Part shown: positions 1 to 8,278 of the stretch, one piece after another
Layout of the letters: every line of letters begins with the position of its first letter
How positions within the stretch are numbered: position 1 is the stretch's first letter
DNA from: Clostridium_AD sp964467165
Lineage (GTDB): Bacteria; Bacillota; Clostridia; Clostridiales; Clostridiaceae
Direction: 5' to 3'
DNA length: 64,000 nt
Assembly (NCBI GenBank): GCA_964467165.1
Contig: CAYXOL010000004.1
Span: forward strand, 62,001 to 126,000
Notes under the pieces: model-generated
Told to the model about the DNA's origin: nothing
The model's database searches: none
Seen by the model: only the letters and a program-made list of their open reading frames with translations
Made by a program: the position numbers and the translations under genes

Positions 1-1835
1 ATGAGAATGGCATCTATCTTATTGATAATAAAAATGATGAAAATGTAAATCAACGAAGACAATTTCCATATTTCAAGAAAATTCCAAGTGAAAATGGACC
101 TAAAAGAACTACTATAAATATTAAAGACAATAAAAAATTAATTTTATATTCAACAAAGATTCAGTTAACAGGCTGGTACTCTGTTATAGTAATGGACTCC
201 GATAAGGTCTTTAATCCAGTTGTCAAAATTAAAACCATTATCGGTATTTCTTTTAGCATAATAGTTTTATTATACTTCATTCTTTCCACAATGAGTGCAG
301 CAAGTATAACAAGAGCTTTTCGTAGTCTCATTATAAAAACTAAGCTTATTTCTCATGGTGATTATAGTTTACCACTAGAAACTAAAGGCTATAAAGAATT
401 TGTGGAATTGTCCAATTATTTTTACATAATGAAGGAAAATGTGCAGCTTCGGGAAAATCAGATACAAGCATTAAATGTAGAATTAGAAGATAGGGTTATT
501 GTCAGGACTAAGCAGTTAGATGAAACAAACTGTGAACTCAAAAAATTAAATCATGACTTAGAAGATAGGGTAATAAACCGAACAATAGAATTACAGGCCA
601 TTAATGCCAAACTAACACAAGCTAACTTGCTGCTGGAAGAAGAGGTTTTTGAAAGAATTGAAATTGAGAAACAATTAACCAAGGCAAAACTTGAGGCAGA
701 ACAATCTAATATTGAAAAAAGTCAATTTCTTGCAAACATGAGTCATGAAATTAGGACCCCCATGAATGGAATAATGGGGATGACAGAACTTGCTTTAATG
801 TATGATTTAGATGAACAGCCACGAGAATATTTAAGTTTAGTCATGAAATCATCTAAGGTACTACTTACAATAATTAATGATGTTTTAGACTTTTCTAGAA
901 TTGAAGCTGGCAAAATTGTAATAGAGTCTACACCTTTTAAGATCAGAGAGGTAATTAGTGAAATTACTACCTTATTTGATATTAGTGCAAAGCAAAAAAA
1001 TATACTATTAAAGGTTGAAATCCATAAGAGCATCCCCGATATTTTAAGTGGTGATGCGGTGAGGTTACGGCAGGTATTATCAAATATAATTGGCAATTCC
1101 GTAAAATTCACTCAAAGAGGAAGCATAACAATTAGTGTTACAAAAGAACCTATGGATGAAAACACTATAAAGTTGAAATTTTCAATTAAAGATACTGGAA
1201 TTGGAATACCTAAGGATAAACAAGGATTATTATTTGAAAGGTTTAAACAATTAGATAGCACCTATACTAAACAGTATCAAGGAGCAGGTTTAGGTCTTTC
1301 TATATCTAAAAATCTAGTAAATTTAATGGGCGGCGATATTTGGCTTGAAAGTGAAGAAAGGGTTGGAACCATATTTTATTTTACTATTAACCTCCAGAGC
1401 ATTGAAGGTATGCTAAATGATAACTCCCTAACGTGGAGTAGTTCTATAATTAATTATAATTTTAATAAAACAGTGCTTTTAGTTGAAGATGATAAAATAA
1501 ATCAAAAAATAGCTGAAATAATCCTTCAAAAAAAGCAATTAAAGATTTTAATAGCTGATAATGGTAAATCTGCAATTGAACTGTACCATAAATTTGAATT
1601 TGATCTAATAATTATGGATATTAATATGCCTATAATGGATGGTTATACCGCAACCTTATTAATAAGAGACAACGAATTGTTGTCAGGAATTCATACGCCT
1701 ATTATTGCTATGACCGCTTACGCCTTGTTAAAAGATAAAGATAAATTTATTTATGCTGGTATGGATGATTATATATCAAAACCAATAAATTTTAGTGATT
1801 TTAGTTCAAAAATAGATAAATGGCTTAAAGATTAA
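1..1835 (+). CDS. Hybrid sensor histidine kinase (5'-truncated by window edge)
   Basis: The frame is open from base 3 with no start codon, so the N-terminus lies outside the window. Present in order: the tail of an extracellular Cache-like sensor ending in GWYSVIVMDSD, one membrane helix (about 237-297), a HAMP linker, a coiled coil in which a block LEDRVI-x-RT occurs twice (about 486-590), HisKA with the phospho-acceptor His in NMSHEIRTPMNG, HATPase_c with DTGIGIP and GAGLGLS, and a C-terminal receiver with acceptor Asp in IIMDINMPIMDG and switch Lys in ISKPI. The family autophosphorylates on His and relays to its own receiver Asp; the output partner is not encoded nearby. The ATG at 192 lies inside the sensor domain and is not the real start. 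Signal unknown. Confidence 0.93.
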   Translation, partial: ENGIYLIDNKNDENVNQRRQFPYFKKIPSENGPKRTTINIKDNKKLILYSTKIQLTGWYSVIVMDSDKVFNPVVKIKTIIGISFSIIVLLYFILSTMSAASITRAFRSLIIKTKLISHGDYSLPLETKGYKEFVELSNYFYIMKENVQLRENQIQALNVELEDRVIVRTKQLDETNCELKKLNHDLEDRVINRTIELQAINAKLTQANLLLEEEVFERIEIEKQLTKAKLEAEQSNIEKSQFLANMSHEIRTPMNGIMGMTELALMYDLDEQPREYLSLVMKSSKVLLTIINDVLDFSRIEAGKIVIESTPFKIREVISEITTLFDISAKQKNILLKVEIHKSIPDILSGDAVRLRQVLSNIIGNSVKFTQRGSITISVTKEPMDENTIKLKFSIKDTGIGIPKDKQGLLFERFKQLDSTYTKQYQGAGLGLSISKNLVNLMGGDIWLESEERVGTIFYFTINLQSIEGMLNDNSLTWSSSIINYNFNKTVLLVEDDKINQKIAEIILQKKQLKILIADNGKSAIELYHKFEFDLIIMDINMPIMDGYTATLLIRDNELLSGIHTPIIAMTAYALLKDKDKFIYAGMDDYISKPINFSDFSSKIDKWLKD

Positions 1836-1959
1836 AGTAACCTGATAACAAGTAAGCTATAATAGGCGGGCCTACGAATAAAAAAACCTTATACAATTTA
1901 CAAGTCTTTCCTATCAAATTTCTATTTATTTTGTTAATATTTTAGCTCTTGGAATTCAT

Positions 1960-2001
1960 AGAACCTGTAAGTTTTTATATTTATAAAAACTTGCAGGTTC
2001 T
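1960..2001. repeat. Inverted repeat, 20-bp arms
   Basis: Arms 1960-1979 and 1982-2001 are complementary at 19 of 20 positions with a 2-base loop. It sits about 125 bases after the kinase stop codon. There is no downstream T-run on either strand, so it is recorded as a palindrome rather than a confident terminator. Confidence 0.6.
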
Positions 2002-2113
2002 AGTTATGTGACCAGAAAATACTCACTAGTGGCTAAACTTTCTCAGGATATTTCAACTACAAAATTAAATTCATAACTTTATTTTCATGCCCCACCTCAT
2101 AGAAATTTATTTT

Positions 2114-2166
2114 TTAGAGATTAAATCATCTCCTGCGGAGCTGTATATTAACAACTTAATCTCTAA
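2114..2166. repeat. Nested hairpin with dispersed CTCCTGCGGAG element (copy 1)
   Basis: Outer arms TTAGAGATTAA (2114-2124) and TTAATCTCTAA (2156-2166) are perfectly complementary and enclose the small palindrome CTCCTGCGGAG (2130-2140). The 23 bases 2121-2143 recur exactly at 51204-51226 and nearly exactly at 21994-22015, always outside genes. Confidence 0.65.
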
Positions 2167-2272
2167 CTTATTTATACTATAAACCTTCACCTTAGGGGAA
2201 TGTCAAGTGGTAGAACTTTGAATATTACCAATTTTAATGTTACCTTGCATATACCTTTATGCCCCTGTAATA

Positions 2273-2312
2273 ATTACTAAAGAAAGTAAATCGTTTATCA
2301 AAGTTATCCACA
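2273..2312. repeat. Dispersed repeat module ending in TTATCCACA (copy A)
   Basis: These 40 bases match 3367-3405 with about two differences and one indel, so the two copies flank the hydrolase gene 2333-3265 as direct repeats. The TTATCCACA end is also shared with the copy at 9778-9842. See the finding on mosaic repeats. Confidence 0.65.
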
Positions 2313-2332
2313 GGATTTTCTAAAGCAGCTGG

Positions 2333-3265
2333 CTAGAAATCATAAAACTCAGCAGGGTTTTTGCTAACGATTCTTTCTAGGATATTCGATGAAATACCGC
2401 AGGCAATACAATATGGTATAAAATCAGTAAAGAATGATGCACAGGAATGGTTCACACCGTAAACAATGCTTTCATCATAAAGGTCATAATCTTGAGAAAG
2501 TAAAATTCGATTTTCAAAGCTACCCATTATTGCCTCTTTGATGAAATTCATATTATATTCATAGTCATCTTTCTTAATCATGTCTATCCCTAGCCATATA
2601 CCAAGTTTTCGTGCACGGTCTATTACAGCATCATTTTTATCTGCCAGCGTATGAGACCAAAGAAACTTTCCAAAGTCCGCCTCTTCTCTTTCAAGTAAAT
2701 CCATTACCTCTTCAGTCATAGCTGCTTCAAGAATATGACAATGAATAGGAATACCAGTCTTTTTATTTGTCATTACCGCAGCTCGAAGCATTTCTTTGTC
2801 CACATCGGACAATTTCCCTCTATCAAGAAGTAATTTTATATGTCCAGGCTTTACTGTAACACCATCAATGTTATCAAGCCCTAACTCAAAGTCCTTAATC
2901 CATTGCTTCGCCAGTTGTTCTACGTATTTTTCATTGTAAATCCTATGAACATACTTAGGTAGATTATATCCAGTACAGGGAATGATATTTATTTTCGAAG
3001 CTAAAGAGAGTTTTCTTAATAGTTTAATATCTTGCCCTCCAATTGGAGGCGAAGCTTCTACAATAGTTCTACATCCATTAGCAAATAGTTTCTGTAAAAC
3101 TGGCAGTAATATGCCAAAGGCTTCTTCAATTTTTGCTTCATCATATTTTCTGTCAAAATAAAGCTGATTCCCATAGTTTTCATCATTCTCCCATTTAAAA
3201 TGTTCATGACATAAAGTAGCTTGCATTTCTTCTTTGGTAATTGATCCATTCACTGTATAAATCAT
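2333..3265 (-). CDS. Phosphotriesterase-family metal-dependent hydrolase
   Basis: A 310-residue TIM-barrel amidohydrolase-type protein. The ligand pattern of the family is visible: HEH (His20, His22) after strand 1, Lys144 in GHIKLL at the place of the carboxylated bridging Lys, His175/His177 in PIHCH, His205 in WSHT and Asp259 in LLSQDYD. Such enzymes bind two divalent metals and hydrolyse phosphate esters, lactones or related bonds; the substrate cannot be told from sequence. The start is supported by GGAAG 8 bases upstream. It stands alone, and its promoter region contains the 65-bp palindrome module also found before the DJ-1 gene. No signal peptide, so cytoplasmic. Divergent from the AraC regulator at 3556. 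Confidence 0.85.
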   Translation of the reverse strand: MIYTVNGSITKEEMQATLCHEHFKWENDENYGNQLYFDRKYDEAKIEEAFGILLPVLQKLFANGCRTIVEASPPIGGQDIKLLRKLSLASKINIIPCTGYNLPKYVHRIYNEKYVEQLAKQWIKDFELGLDNIDGVTVKPGHIKLLLDRGKLSDVDKEMLRAAVMTNKKTGIPIHCHILEAAMTEEVMDLLEREEADFGKFLWSHTLADKNDAVIDRARKLGIWLGIDMIKKDDYEYNMNFIKEAIMGSFENRILLSQDYDLYDESIVYGVNHSCASFFTDFIPYCIACGISSNILERIVSKNPAEFYDF

Positions 3266-3304
3266 CTTTACACTTCCTTCATTTTGATTACCTAAATTCT
3301 ACGT

Positions 3305-3370
3305 CAAAGTTTTAAAGTTCTATTCTTCTATTATAAAGCACAATAACTGACACCTATATGTCAGTCATTA
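3305..3370 (-). promoter_or_regulatory. 65-bp palindrome + promoter module (copy 1), upstream of hydrolase
   Basis: On the minus strand the module carries the inverted repeat TGACTGACA-6-TGTCAGTTA followed by TTTATAATA, a good -10 box, 40 to 100 bases before the hydrolase start. The same 65 bases recur at 6208-6274 before the DJ-1/PfpI gene with only a few changes. The palindrome is a likely operator; the binding protein is unknown, with the WYL regulator at 6264 a positional candidate. Confidence 0.6.
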
Positions 3371-3460
3371 CTAAAGAAAGTAATCTTTTATCAAAGTTAT
3401 CCACACCTACAGTATCAAAACCCCGTTTTATCAACATTTCGTTCATATAGTACACAGTGA
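3367..3460. repeat. Dispersed repeat module (copy B, longest)
   Basis: The first 39 bases repeat 2273-2312. The segment 3397-3460, from TTATCCACA to ACAGTGA, resembles 9778-9842 over its whole length, with the shared tracts TTATCAACA and GTTCATATA. It joins the 65-bp promoter module on its left, making a composite intergenic block between the divergent hydrolase and AraC genes. Confidence 0.6.
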
Positions 3461-3555
3461 GCAGTATATTAACAAGTTAGGATAAGCAATTATATTTATA
3501 AATGTTATTATATAATTACCGTACGGGATTTAATGATTTTAAATGAGGTGACTTA

Positions 3556-4455
3556 ATGGAGTATATTAATTTGATTCAAAAAACTATTGATTATATTGAT
3601 GAGCATATCCAGGATGATATATCTGTAGATACGCTCGCTTCAATTGCAGGGTTTTCAACCTACCATTTTTATAAAATATTCAGTAGTTTTGTTCATTTGT
3701 CAGTAATGGATTATGTAACAAAACGAAAACTACAATTCGCATTACATGATCTGACCAATGGGGCAAAGATAATCGATATTGCAATGGATTATGGCTTTGA
3801 AACTCATGCTGGTTTTAACAAAGCCTTCAAACGTGCTTTTGGTTATCCACCAAGTCTATACAGACTTCATGCTCCAAAGGGATTACCACCAAAAATCAGT
3901 TTAGAATATTTAAAAGGAAATTTAACTGGAGGGATTATTATGGAACCTAAAATAATTGAAATGCCTGGCTTTAAGGTGGCTGGGTATGAATTTAAGAATA
4001 ACCTTAAAAACGTATTACGTTCAAGTGATATTCCAGCATTCTGGGCTCAACGTGGTTTTGATGATAACAATTGTGAGGAAAGATTATATAAGCAGCTAAA
4101 TCCGTTAAAACATGGAGAGTACTGTATCTCTATTAATACTAATATGGCTACTGATGACTTTTCATATCTAATGGCCGTCGGTGTTGATAACTTTGATAAA
4201 GCCACTGATGATATGTACAAATTAGAGATTCCTGCTGCTGCTTATGCTATATTTACATCGCCACAGGTACATGAAGATGACTTTGTAGATTCCATTAATG
4301 GAACCTGGGCCTATATACTTCAGCAATGGTTCCCAAATTCACAATATGAAATTGATGAAAGTAAATTTGACTTTGAGCACTATGATGAGCATTGTCACCC
4401 ATGGGAATACGATAAGGTTTCAATGAAAATTTATATCCCAATAAAAAGCATATAA
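3556..4455 (+). CDS. AraC-family regulator with GyrI-like effector-binding domain
   Basis: A 299-residue protein. Residues 1 to about 105 form the paired AraC helix-turn-helix (DISVDTLASIAGFSTYHFYK, then IIDIAMDYGFETHAGFNKAF and the YPPSLYR end). Residues about 130-298 match the GyrI-like ligand-binding fold, beginning PKIIEMPGFKVAGYEF. Members such as Rob/SoxS-like multidrug regulators use this domain to bind small hydrophobic compounds. The start has GAGGTG 6 bases upstream. The gene is divergent from the hydrolase, with a shared intergenic region holding the repeat modules and the small palindrome CCGTACGG. A terminator hairpin follows the stop. Its target genes are not evident. Confidence 0.9.
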   Translation: MEYINLIQKTIDYIDEHIQDDISVDTLASIAGFSTYHFYKIFSSFVHLSVMDYVTKRKLQFALHDLTNGAKIIDIAMDYGFETHAGFNKAFKRAFGYPPSLYRLHAPKGLPPKISLEYLKGNLTGGIIMEPKIIEMPGFKVAGYEFKNNLKNVLRSSDIPAFWAQRGFDDNNCEERLYKQLNPLKHGEYCISINTNMATDDFSYLMAVGVDNFDKATDDMYKLEIPAAAYAIFTSPQVHEDDFVDSINGTWAYILQQWFPNSQYEIDESKFDFEHYDEHCHPWEYDKVSMKIYIPIKSI

Positions 4456-4462
4456 AAGCTAT

Positions 4463-4499
4463 AGGGACTATCTCAAAAAAATACTTTGAGATAGTCCCT
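4463..4499. terminator. Hairpin after AraC gene
   Basis: Perfect 15-bp stem, AGGGACTATCTCAAA paired with TTTGAGATAGTCCCT, beginning 8 bases after the AraC stop codon. The T-run after it is weak (CTTAAGGCTT), so termination efficiency is uncertain. Confidence 0.7.
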
Positions 4500-4680
4500 T
4501 AAGGCTTAATTAATAATATCACCGTTCTTTATAAAAATATGCTTAAATCTTAATCATAAACACATTCATGCCATTCACGGTCTAAGAATTCGCAGTCACA
4601 ATCTTTTATAGCTTCTTCAATATGCAAAAGTGCACTTCTATTTTTTATCTTGACTCTGTTTAAGAATAATATTGAAATTG

Positions 4681-4707
4681 AAAGGCAACCTCTCAAGGCT
4701 GCCTTTA
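4681..4707. terminator. Terminator-like hairpin
   Basis: AAAGGCAACC pairs with GGCTGCCTTT (one G-U) around a 6-base loop, with short T/A-rich flanks on either side. It lies downstream of the broken peptidase gene on the minus strand. Confidence 0.5.
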
Positions 4708-4840
4708 TTGTGTCATATTAGAATATTGTGCAAGAAACTTACTGTAGATTATGTTTATACTGTACGCAACCATGAACTTGTCTGTTGCAGAAGCTTTGCA
4801 TAAAGAAATTAACTCAGTTAAACCATAACCACTCATAGAA

Positions 4841-5488
4841 CTAAAGCGTCTCATCCAACTTCTGAATCTTTGAGTGGGAAATTAAATATACATTGCCTAA
4901 AATGTCAATTTTGTCTCCCTTTACACGTACAGCACAATCTTTGTTCGACGCATAAACATTCATTTCTTCTAATAAGGGACATAGATCACCTTGAATATGC
5001 GCAATGTTATTTTCAAGATCATAATGAGACAGGACAGAAAAATCGTCAAGGCCAATACCGTCGTAAATAGAGCTTTTTTCACCTTCAGAGCATAACCATT
5101 TAGCGGACATGTTTATCGCACCAGCACTTGTTCCCATCACAACGGCTCTGCTTTTTTTAATGAAATCCGACAATTCATATTTTATCAAAAGACCGTTCTG
5201 TTCAATGTCTTCTCCACCAAGCAAGAAAATGACCGAAGCATTTTGAATTAATTTTTGGGCCTCTTCCTTCTGTACGCCATAATCAATTAAGTGATATTCA
5301 TCAAACATAATGTTGGCCTAGTCAAGCCACGAGCGTTCAGTAACACCAACTTCCTCATCTTCATGAAGAAATGGATTCCCGCTAATCATAACAAGCGATT
5401 TTCTATCAGTTATATCCTCATGCAAAAACCTGACCAGCTTCTCAAAAAAACCATCGTTAAACCAACCCAAATAATAGTGTGTTTTCAT
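4841..5488 (-). pseudogene. pepE: Peptidase E (family S51), interrupted by an in-frame amber codon
   Basis: The ATG at 5488 has a perfect GGAGGTG site (5492-5498) and opens a frame running 56 codons (MKTHYYLGWFNDGFFEKL...) to a TAG at 5318-5320. The same frame continues without shift for 158 more codons to 4841. Together they give about 215 residues, the normal size of S51 dipeptidase E, which removes Asp-X dipeptides. The nucleophile is visible in MGTSAGAINMS and a conserved loop in LLGGEDIEQN, both after the stop. The downstream ATG at 5308 has no ribosome site. One base substitution therefore separates this from an intact gene: recent pseudogene, stop-codon readthrough or sequencing error. 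Confidence 0.8.
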
Positions 5489-5618
5489 AAGCACCTCCGT
5501 AGTAAAGTTTATATAATATAAATAATTAGTAGTTCGCCTTAGAATACAATTCCGAATTAACTACATTAAACAACAAAAGGGTAATATTGGCTATAATTGG
5601 TGTATATGATTTTCAACA

Positions 5619-6161
5619 CTACTCTTTAACATAGCCTTTATCTTTAATATTTTTTAACCAATTATAATCATTCTTGATTTCCTCATCATTTTTATAAATA
5701 TTCATTGCTTTGCCAAGTTCAAGAGAGAATTCAATGAATGCTTGTCCAATTGAGGTTATACAGTTTCCATCTCAAGCGACATCCTTATCTACTATATTTA
5801 TTTTTTCATATATGTGCTGATTGCTTTCATCTACTCTAAATCCCTCACCATCACCGTTAGCTTCTTTATTATCAAGCAATCCGTAATATGCCATAAGTTC
5901 AGCTCCACCACAAATACCTGCAATAAATTTATTTTTCTCATTTAATTTTAACATAAACTCTTTTAATTCTGTATTTTCATAAAGTTCCATGGGATTTCCA
6001 CCTGGGATAATAAAAAGATCAATATCATATGGATTTAATTCTTGTATTGTTTTATCCAGCAAATATTTTTGTTTTTCTTCACTTATATACACACGATTTT
6101 CTAAAGCTACTGAAATAATATTATCCCTAAACTGATTAACGGCAAACACATCTTCAACAAC
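5619..6161 (-). pseudogene. DJ-1/PfpI-family protein, broken by in-frame stop and missing N-terminus
   Basis: The part from a GTG at 6149 to a TGA at 5772-5774 gives 125 residues with the class I amidotransferase-like elbow IAGICGGAELMAYYG and LFIIPGGNPMELYE, both typical of DJ-1/PfpI. The frame continues beyond the TGA for 50 residues (DGNCITSIGQAFIEFSLELG...) to a TAG at 5619, which is exactly the family's C-terminal segment. Upstream of the GTG the frame closes at a TGA near 6165 and the first beta-strand of the family is not found. Two lesions make a functional product unlikely. The 65-bp promoter module precedes it. Family members act as glyoxalases, chaperones or proteases. Confidence 0.75.
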
Positions 6162-6207
6162 AATTCACTTAAAATGTTCTCCCAAGTTTAGCACTTATGC
6201 AATGGGT

Positions 6208-6274
6208 CAAGGTTTCAAAGTTCTATTCTTATATTATAAAACACAATGACTGACACCTATATGTCAGTCATTGT
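6208..6274 (-). promoter_or_regulatory. 65-bp palindrome + promoter module (copy 2), upstream of DJ-1 remnant
   Basis: On the minus strand: palindrome AATGACTGACA-6-TGTCAGTCATT, here perfect, then TTTTATAATATAAG with a consensus -10 TATAAT. The left arm overlaps the last codons of the WYL regulator. Near-identical to 3305-3370, so the two genes may have been co-regulated. Confidence 0.65.
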
Positions 6275-7187
6275 ATTTACTATATATATTTCTTATGTAT
6301 TCCACCATTTCTTTTCTTAATTTATCTGGGCCCATGACTTCACAGTCATTACCAAATCCTAAAATGAATCTTTTCAATCCTTCATCCGCAGGAAAGAAGT
6401 CTTCAACTATATATGCTCCATTATCCAAAAGTTTAATTTTATCTTTTGAAAAATACTCACTTAATCGTCCACCTATTTCACTAGAAAACTTTAATGTAAC
6501 TAGAATGCTATTTTTTTCATAACTTTCACTAAATATCTTTTCTATATCTTCTTTTGAAATTGTGCTTTTAACAAAACTTCCCCCCAGTTCCATATTTCTT
6601 ACTCTAACAAGTTTAAACCTTCTATAGTCTTTTCTTATTGTGCAAAAGGCAATAATATACCACTGTCCGTTGGTGAATTCTATCTGAATTGGTTCAACTA
6701 CTCTCTTTAAATATTCCATATTTCTATTTATATATTGAAATTCCAATATCCTATTGTCTTCAATAGCTTTATTCATAAGGAATAAGTACTGCCTGAGTTC
6801 CTGGGCCATACTGAAGTGAGACATATCTATACTAAGATTATCACATTCCTTTTTTTCACTGTTGCGTAAAGTTTCAAACTTAAGTACTATATCATTAAAT
6901 TGTGGATTGTTTCCAAATAAAAACTTTAAATTGTCCATTACAGCAATCAAGGGCTGAATTTCTTTTTTATTAAAAAATAGGTTATTTAGAGTATAGTTTT
7001 CCATAATATAATAGCCTCCGCACTTACCACCAGTAGCTGCTATTGGGACCCCTGCTTCACTTATTTTTTCAATATCGCGATATATTGTTCTTAATGATAC
7101 CTCAAAATGCTCAGCAAGCTCTTTTCCTGTTACTAAACCTTTTTGAGAAATAATTATTAGAATAGATAAAAATCTTTCTGCTCTCAT
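6264..7187 (-). CDS. WYL-domain transcriptional regulator (YafY/DeoR-like HTH)
   Basis: A 307-residue protein. Residues 1-60 form an HTH_11 winged helix (LITGKELAEHFEVSLRTIYRDI-type, here KELAEHFEVSLRTIYRDIEK), about 140-230 a WYL domain (ILEFQYINRNMEYLKR, QWYIIAFCTIRKDYRRFK), and the last 80 residues a WCX tail. WYL regulators sense small ligands or nucleic acid and often control neighbouring genes. A GGTAGG-like site precedes the ATG. It is transcribed toward the DJ-1 remnant, and the operator-like palindrome overlaps its 3' end. Confidence 0.88.
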   Translation of the reverse strand: MRAERFLSILIIISQKGLVTGKELAEHFEVSLRTIYRDIEKISEAGVPIAATGGKCGGYYIMENYTLNNLFFNKKEIQPLIAVMDNLKFLFGNNPQFNDIVLKFETLRNSEKKECDNLSIDMSHFSMAQELRQYLFLMNKAIEDNRILEFQYINRNMEYLKRVVEPIQIEFTNGQWYIIAFCTIRKDYRRFKLVRVRNMELGGSFVKSTISKEDIEKIFSESYEKNSILVTLKFSSEIGGRLSEYFSKDKIKLLDNGAYIVEDFFPADEGLKRFILGFGNDCEVMGPDKLRKEMVEYIRNIYSKYND

Positions 7188-7383
7188 AATCTACACGTTA
7201 CCTACCTTTCTCTCAAAGTTTATGTGCTTATTAACTTGACTCCTTTTGATTGAATCCATATTGATTTATGCCCTCTGTACCTTTATTTTTATCTAAATTA
7301 TACCATATATTATAATTGCATCTCTATTTAAAAAAACTTAAGATTAACTTAGGATGAGCTAAAAGTTGAAAACCCTTATTCTA

Positions 7384-8196
7384 TTATTCGCTGCAAATTG
7401 CTTTGTTTTTTAATTTCTTTCCTGCTAAATTAACTATGACTTTTAATGTACTACCAAATCCTCTTTTAAATAAATTTATATGCACTTCATAAAAGTAATT
7501 GGAATTAAGCCACCCTCTTTCCTTCCAAAAATCATAGTCTGCTTTAGACGTAAAAGTTTTACTTCTTAAACAGTTGAATATAAAAATATCATAAAAAGTA
7601 GGAGTATGTGGTGTATTGTCAGTTATAATTTTTATAAAACTTTCTGCTAACCTTTCAATCTTTTCAATGTTTGTTTTATGATAGCTTTTATCATATCCCC
7701 ATGCTGAATTTTCGTTTTTATTTTCAAAGAACATAGGTGAGATAATATTAATGGTCCCTGCTAGATTGCACCCCCATCCACATAGGGTCATTTTAAGATA
7801 TTTGGTCACTTGCTTATGTCCACCACCATCTGAAGTTACTACTGTTAATGCAGGTTTTCCTATTAATTCTTGACGATGAAACAGATAGGATAATCTATCA
7901 ATCACTCGCTTTAGTGGTGCAGGTACTTGATATGCATATACCGGTGATGCAAAAACAATACCATCAGCATTCAAAATCTTTTCTTTTATTTTATGCAAAT
8001 CGTCTTCGCAAGGACAAAGGTTTTCACTTTTTTTAAAACACATATCACACCCAATGCAATCTTCAATTACATAATCCTTTAAAAAGATATATTCGAATTC
8101 TATAGTGCAGCTTTTCATGGATTTACCCTGGATTAACTTACACACATTATAACTATCTTTTTTCCGTGGACTTCCCATTAGCACAATAATTTTCAT
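7384..8196 (-). CDS. NADPH-dependent FMN reductase / iron-sulfur flavoprotein
   Basis: A 270-residue flavodoxin-fold protein. GSPR at residues 8-11 is the FMN-phosphate loop of NADPH-dependent FMN reductases, and ASPVYAYQVPAPLKRVIDR is the second flavin-contact block. Inserted between them are Cys47, 50, 53, 61 and 63 (CIGCDMC and CPC), fitting the compact cluster-binding motif of iron-sulfur flavoproteins. The C-terminal 90 residues are an extension ending in a basic helix. It probably moves electrons from a reduced carrier to an unknown acceptor. Start supported by GAGAGG. Two palindromic operators (8217-8234, 8250-8273) lie in its promoter, and the PadR gene directly upstream is the likely regulator. 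Confidence 0.85.
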   Translation of the reverse strand: MKIIVLMGSPRKKDSYNVCKLIQGKSMKSCTIEFEYIFLKDYVIEDCIGCDMCFKKSENLCPCEDDLHKIKEKILNADGIVFASPVYAYQVPAPLKRVIDRLSYLFHRQELIGKPALTVVTSDGGGHKQVTKYLKMTLCGWGCNLAGTINIISPMFFENKNENSAWGYDKSYHKTNIEKIERLAESFIKIITDNTPHTPTFYDIFIFNCLRSKTFTSKADYDFWKERGWLNSNYFYEVHINLFKRGFGSTLKVIVNLAGKKLKNKAICSE

Positions 8197-8216
8197 TTTT
8201 TCAATCCTCTCTTTTT

Positions 8217-8234
8217 ATATCCAATGTTGGATAT
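8217..8234. promoter_or_regulatory. PadR-type operator in flavoprotein promoter
   Basis: Perfect palindrome ATATCCAATGTTGGATAT, 20 bases before the flavoprotein start. The core CCAATGTTGG is matched by CCAACGTTGG near the padR start (9021-9030), so both genes probably answer to the same repressor. Confidence 0.65.
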
Positions 8235-8249
8235 AGTGATTATTTTTTT

Positions 8250-8273
8250 ATCCTATCCAGTCCTGGATAGGAT
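8250..8273. promoter_or_regulatory. Palindrome between PadR and flavoprotein genes
   Basis: Arms ATCCTATCCAG and CTGGATAGGAT are perfectly complementary around a TC centre. On the minus strand it is followed by A's and not T's, arguing against a terminator and for a second regulator site or an mRNA hairpin between the two genes. Confidence 0.5.
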
Positions 8274-8278
8274 AATGA

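Larger units (their letters stand above)
1836..2332. other. Intergenic region between histidine kinase and hydrolase
   Basis: No gene is recognised in these roughly 500 bases. The region holds a 20-bp near-perfect inverted repeat (1960-2001), a nested hairpin built round CTCCTGCGGAG (2114-2166) and one copy of a dispersed repeat ending in TTATCCACA (2273-2312). It collects the 3' ends of two convergent genes, so one or more of the hairpins may act in termination, although none is followed by a clear T-run. Confidence 0.5.
4456..4840. other. Intergenic region with two hairpins and a possible coding remnant
   Basis: No intact gene. A terminator follows the AraC gene (4463-4499) and a second hairpin lies at 4681-4707. 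On the minus strand, 4550 to about 4650 reads as an uninterrupted acidic, Cys-rich tail (IEEAIKDCDCEFLDREWHE, stop at 4550) with no start codon or ribosome site. It may be the 3' scrap of a lost gene; the protein is not recognised. Confidence 0.35.

Noticed and set aside
2304..3405. TTATCCACA boxes as part of a replication origin
   Set aside because: The boxes at 2304, 3397 and 9778 are single, lie within a dispersed repeat, and there is no dnaA/dnaN or clustered box array nearby.
4870..5521. Plus-strand open frames over the peptidase E gene
   Set aside because: They have no ribosome site or family match and are opposite-strand shadows of the interrupted gene.
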